From Bacillota bacterium (GTDB lineage Bacteria; Bacillota_A; Clostridia; Clostridiales; Clostridiaceae): 41,803 bases of DNA. The DNA lies in contig JAKBFR010000008.1 of assembly GCA_021837545.1 (NCBI GenBank), positions 1 to 41,803 of the forward strand, read 5' to 3'. The first letter of the stretch is position 1. Each line of letters opens with the position of its first letter. This document shows, in pieces, positions 40,467-41,803 of this stretch. The notes under the pieces are model-generated. The model saw only the letters and a list, made by a program, of their open reading frames with translations, was not told the DNA's origin and did not search any database. Position numbers and translations under genes: made by a program.

Positions 40467-40805
40467 ATGAATAGGAAAAACATTTATGATGATAATTGTC
40501 CCATTTTGCATGCACTAAACATTATTGGTGGTAAATGGAGACTTCCAATTTTATGGAATCTATCAGATGGCGGTCTGCGTTATAACGAATTAAAAAGGAA
40601 ACTGAATGGAATCACTAATATTATGCTGACACGATCCTTGCAGGATTTAGAACAATATGGTCTTGTCAAACGTATTCAGCATTCTGCAATACCACCCCAT
40701 GTTGAATATTTTCTAACGGATCATACCAAAAAACTTCTTCCTGCCATGAAGTCTATTGACGAATGGGGTAGAGAACAACTATTGATTGAAAAGGGTGAAT
40801 TATGA
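40467..40805 (+). CDS. HxlR family transcriptional regulator
   Basis: The 112-residue winged helix protein has the HxlR layout: CPILHALNIIGGKWRLPILW at residues 11-30, recognition helix NIMLTRSLQDLEQYGLVKR and wing PPHVEYFLTD. Cys11 sits where redox- or electrophile-sensing members carry their sensor cysteine. The gene looks GC-richer than its neighbours, which suggests acquisition. Its stop codon overlaps an ATG (ATGA at 40802-40805) that opens a LysR-like N-terminus, so it was probably once part of a two-regulator unit. AGAGGAG precedes the ATG. Confidence 0.88.
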   Translation: MNRKNIYDDNCPILHALNIIGGKWRLPILWNLSDGGLRYNELKRKLNGITNIMLTRSLQDLEQYGLVKRIQHSAIPPHVEYFLTDHTKKLLPAMKSIDEWGREQLLIEKGEL

Positions 40806-40843
40806 CACTACAGCAATTTAAGTATTTAGATGTATATTTATAA
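40802..40843 (+). pseudogene. LysR-type regulator N-terminal stub
   Basis: ATG at 40802 overlaps the HxlR stop as ATGA and follows AAGGGTGA. It reads MTLQQFKYL, a typical LysR opening, then DVYL and a stop at 40841-40843. Only about nine family residues remain. Confidence 0.5.
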
Positions 40844-40899
40844 GGAAGATATTTTAATAAAAAGTAAAAAACTTTAATTAATTTAGAAGTATTTAATAT

Positions 40900-40950
40900 A
40901 TGAAAAGTGAAAGAATCATGATTATTGGTTGTGAGGGAAGTGGAAAATTC
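40900..40950 (+). pseudogene. P-loop kinase (FlaR/adenylate-kinase-like) N-terminal stub
   Basis: The frame from ATG at 40900 reads MKSERIMIIGCEGSGKF, matching the start and Walker A loop of the so-called DNA topology modulation kinases (IIGSGGSGKST). Homology stops directly after the loop; the frame runs on to about 41031 through sequence antisense to the LysR fragment. Confidence 0.5.
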
Positions 40951-40956
40951 ATAAGC

Positions 40957-41346
40957 TTATATATTTTTATAAGTATTAACAATATTAGCAAACATTTTTT
41001 TCACAGCAGGAGCCATGAATACTTGGCTTAAAGTAGTTATTCCAATAATTCTATATTCTTGAGGTTCTATTGGATATATATCTACATTATTATTTTGATT
41101 TCGTATGACCAACTCTGGCATAATACAAATTCCAAAACCACTTTCAACCATTGCTATAGTAGATTGATCGTCTACTACATGACAGTTAGATAAAGCATTT
41201 AATTCATATTTATGAAAAAAAATATTAATATCAGCATCACTACCTTCTCTTTGATAAACAAAATGCTGTCCACGTATATCATCGATAGTTATATAATCCC
41301 TATTTTTAAGGTGAAATGTTTTGGGAACTACGCATACATGGTACGT
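40957..41346 (-). pseudogene. LysR-type regulator C-terminal fragment, inverted
   Basis: On the minus strand an open frame without a proper start reads YHVCVVPKTFHLKNRDYITI, then DDIRGQHFVYQREG and the typical end MVESGFGICIMPEL to the stop at 40957. This is the second half of a LysR effector domain. The helix-turn-helix and first half of the effector domain are missing; upstream the frame stops at 41362-41364, within sequence that belongs to PanE on the other strand. Confidence 0.65.
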
Positions 41347-41803
41347 TATAATATTGATATATTAAAGCAAGTATGTGATATGTTTAAAAGCTGTGATATC
41401 AATACAGAAATCTATGAAAACATCCAAGAAGTAATTTGGAACAAGCTATTTATTAATATGTCCCTTAATTCTGTCACAGCGGTTTTACAATGTAAGGTTG
41501 GATATTTACATGAAAGTAATGATGCAAGCCAAATTATAAAAATGATTCTTTCTGAAGCTGTAGATGTTGCAACTACAGATGGTACTTTTTTCAATAAAGA
41601 CGAAGTAATACAAAAAGTTGAAAAGCATATTCAAGATGATTTTTACGATGTTGTTACTTCAATGAATCAAGATGTCATAAATAAAAGAATTACTGAGATC
41701 GACCATATTAATGGAGCTGTAGTAAAGGCAGCTGAAGAGTATGGTATTCAAACACCATATAATGAATTTATTGTATATTTACTTCATGCTATTGAAGGAA
41801 TGA
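41338..41803 (+). pseudogene. 2-dehydropantoate 2-reductase (PanE/ApbA) C-terminal fragment, runs off the window
   Basis: The frame from ATG at 41338 reads MVRYNIDILKQVCDMF and on through WNKLFINMSLNSVTAV, EVIQKVEKHI, TSMNQDV and KRITEIDHINGAVV, the ApbA_C domain. The N-terminal NADPH-binding Rossmann half (GxGxxG) is absent and there is no ribosome binding site, so the 41338 ATG is probably only an internal Met. The window ends within a few codons of the expected C-terminus. Confidence 0.7.

Overview
The window is low-GC (about 28% by eye), AT-rich between genes, and carries endospore-former genes: a Spo0E-family phosphatase, spore photoproduct lyase, clostridial-type ferredoxin, many methyl-accepting and c-di-GMP proteins, and strong AGGAGG ribosome binding sites. 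This points to a solventogenic-type Clostridium sensu stricto (C. beijerinckii-like), on chromosome. I see no phage, plasmid, rRNA, tRNA, IS transposase or CRISPR array. Genus-level placement is inference from gene content and composition.

Layout. 0.2-3.6 kb: secreted NlpC/P60 cell-wall hydrolase, a YhaM-like OB/HD hydrolase, a DUF503 protein and an FMN-binding membrane protein. 3.6-7.7 kb, minus strand: histidinol-phosphatase, DAHP synthase with a clear promoter and terminator, and a chemotaxis receptor. 8-14 kb: acetyltransferase, a secreted internally repeated protein, spore photoproduct lyase, the relic of an RpiR-type regulator, a 2H phosphoesterase, ornithine carbamoyltransferase, an XRE regulator and a Spo0E-like protein. 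14.2-18.5 kb: a large SWIM-SNF2 helicase, then a ferritin-like and a rubredoxin-like protein on the minus strand. 18.9-34.7 kb: two paralogous dCache-HAMP-PAS-GGDEF-EAL proteins with the same promoter bracket UV endonuclease UvsE, a coiled-coil protein of unknown function, two G3E (CobW-like) GTPases, a 39-bp tandem repeat array, a CNNM/CBS protein, an apparently structured non-coding RNA region and a DUF434 protein. 35-40.3 kb: an old yellow enzyme behind a MerR-type promoter, MsrB, a lipoprotein, a DUF2249-ferredoxin pair behind a CRP/FNR-type palindrome, a TPR-GGDEF cyclase and a zinc-ribbon protein. 40.4-41.8 kb: an HxlR regulator followed by a cluster of truncated gene ends (LysR start, P-loop kinase start, inverted LysR C-terminus, PanE C-terminus).

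Themes. UV repair (SplB, UvsE), redox and oxidative damage repair (MsrB, OYE, ferritin/rubredoxin, ferredoxin), metal handling (the G3E GTPases) and c-di-GMP turnover (three GGDEF proteins). Most genes are single transcription units with their own hairpin terminators.

The most unusual structures are in the non-coding DNA: heptad (7-bp) arrays that switch strand at their centre (2410-2479, 4512-4567), a 39-bp array whose units hold the GTGCGAAGCAC mini-hairpin (28316-28574), a GC-richer multi-hairpin region (about 30306-30500), and the gene-stub cluster at the right end. No function is established for any of these from sequence alone.
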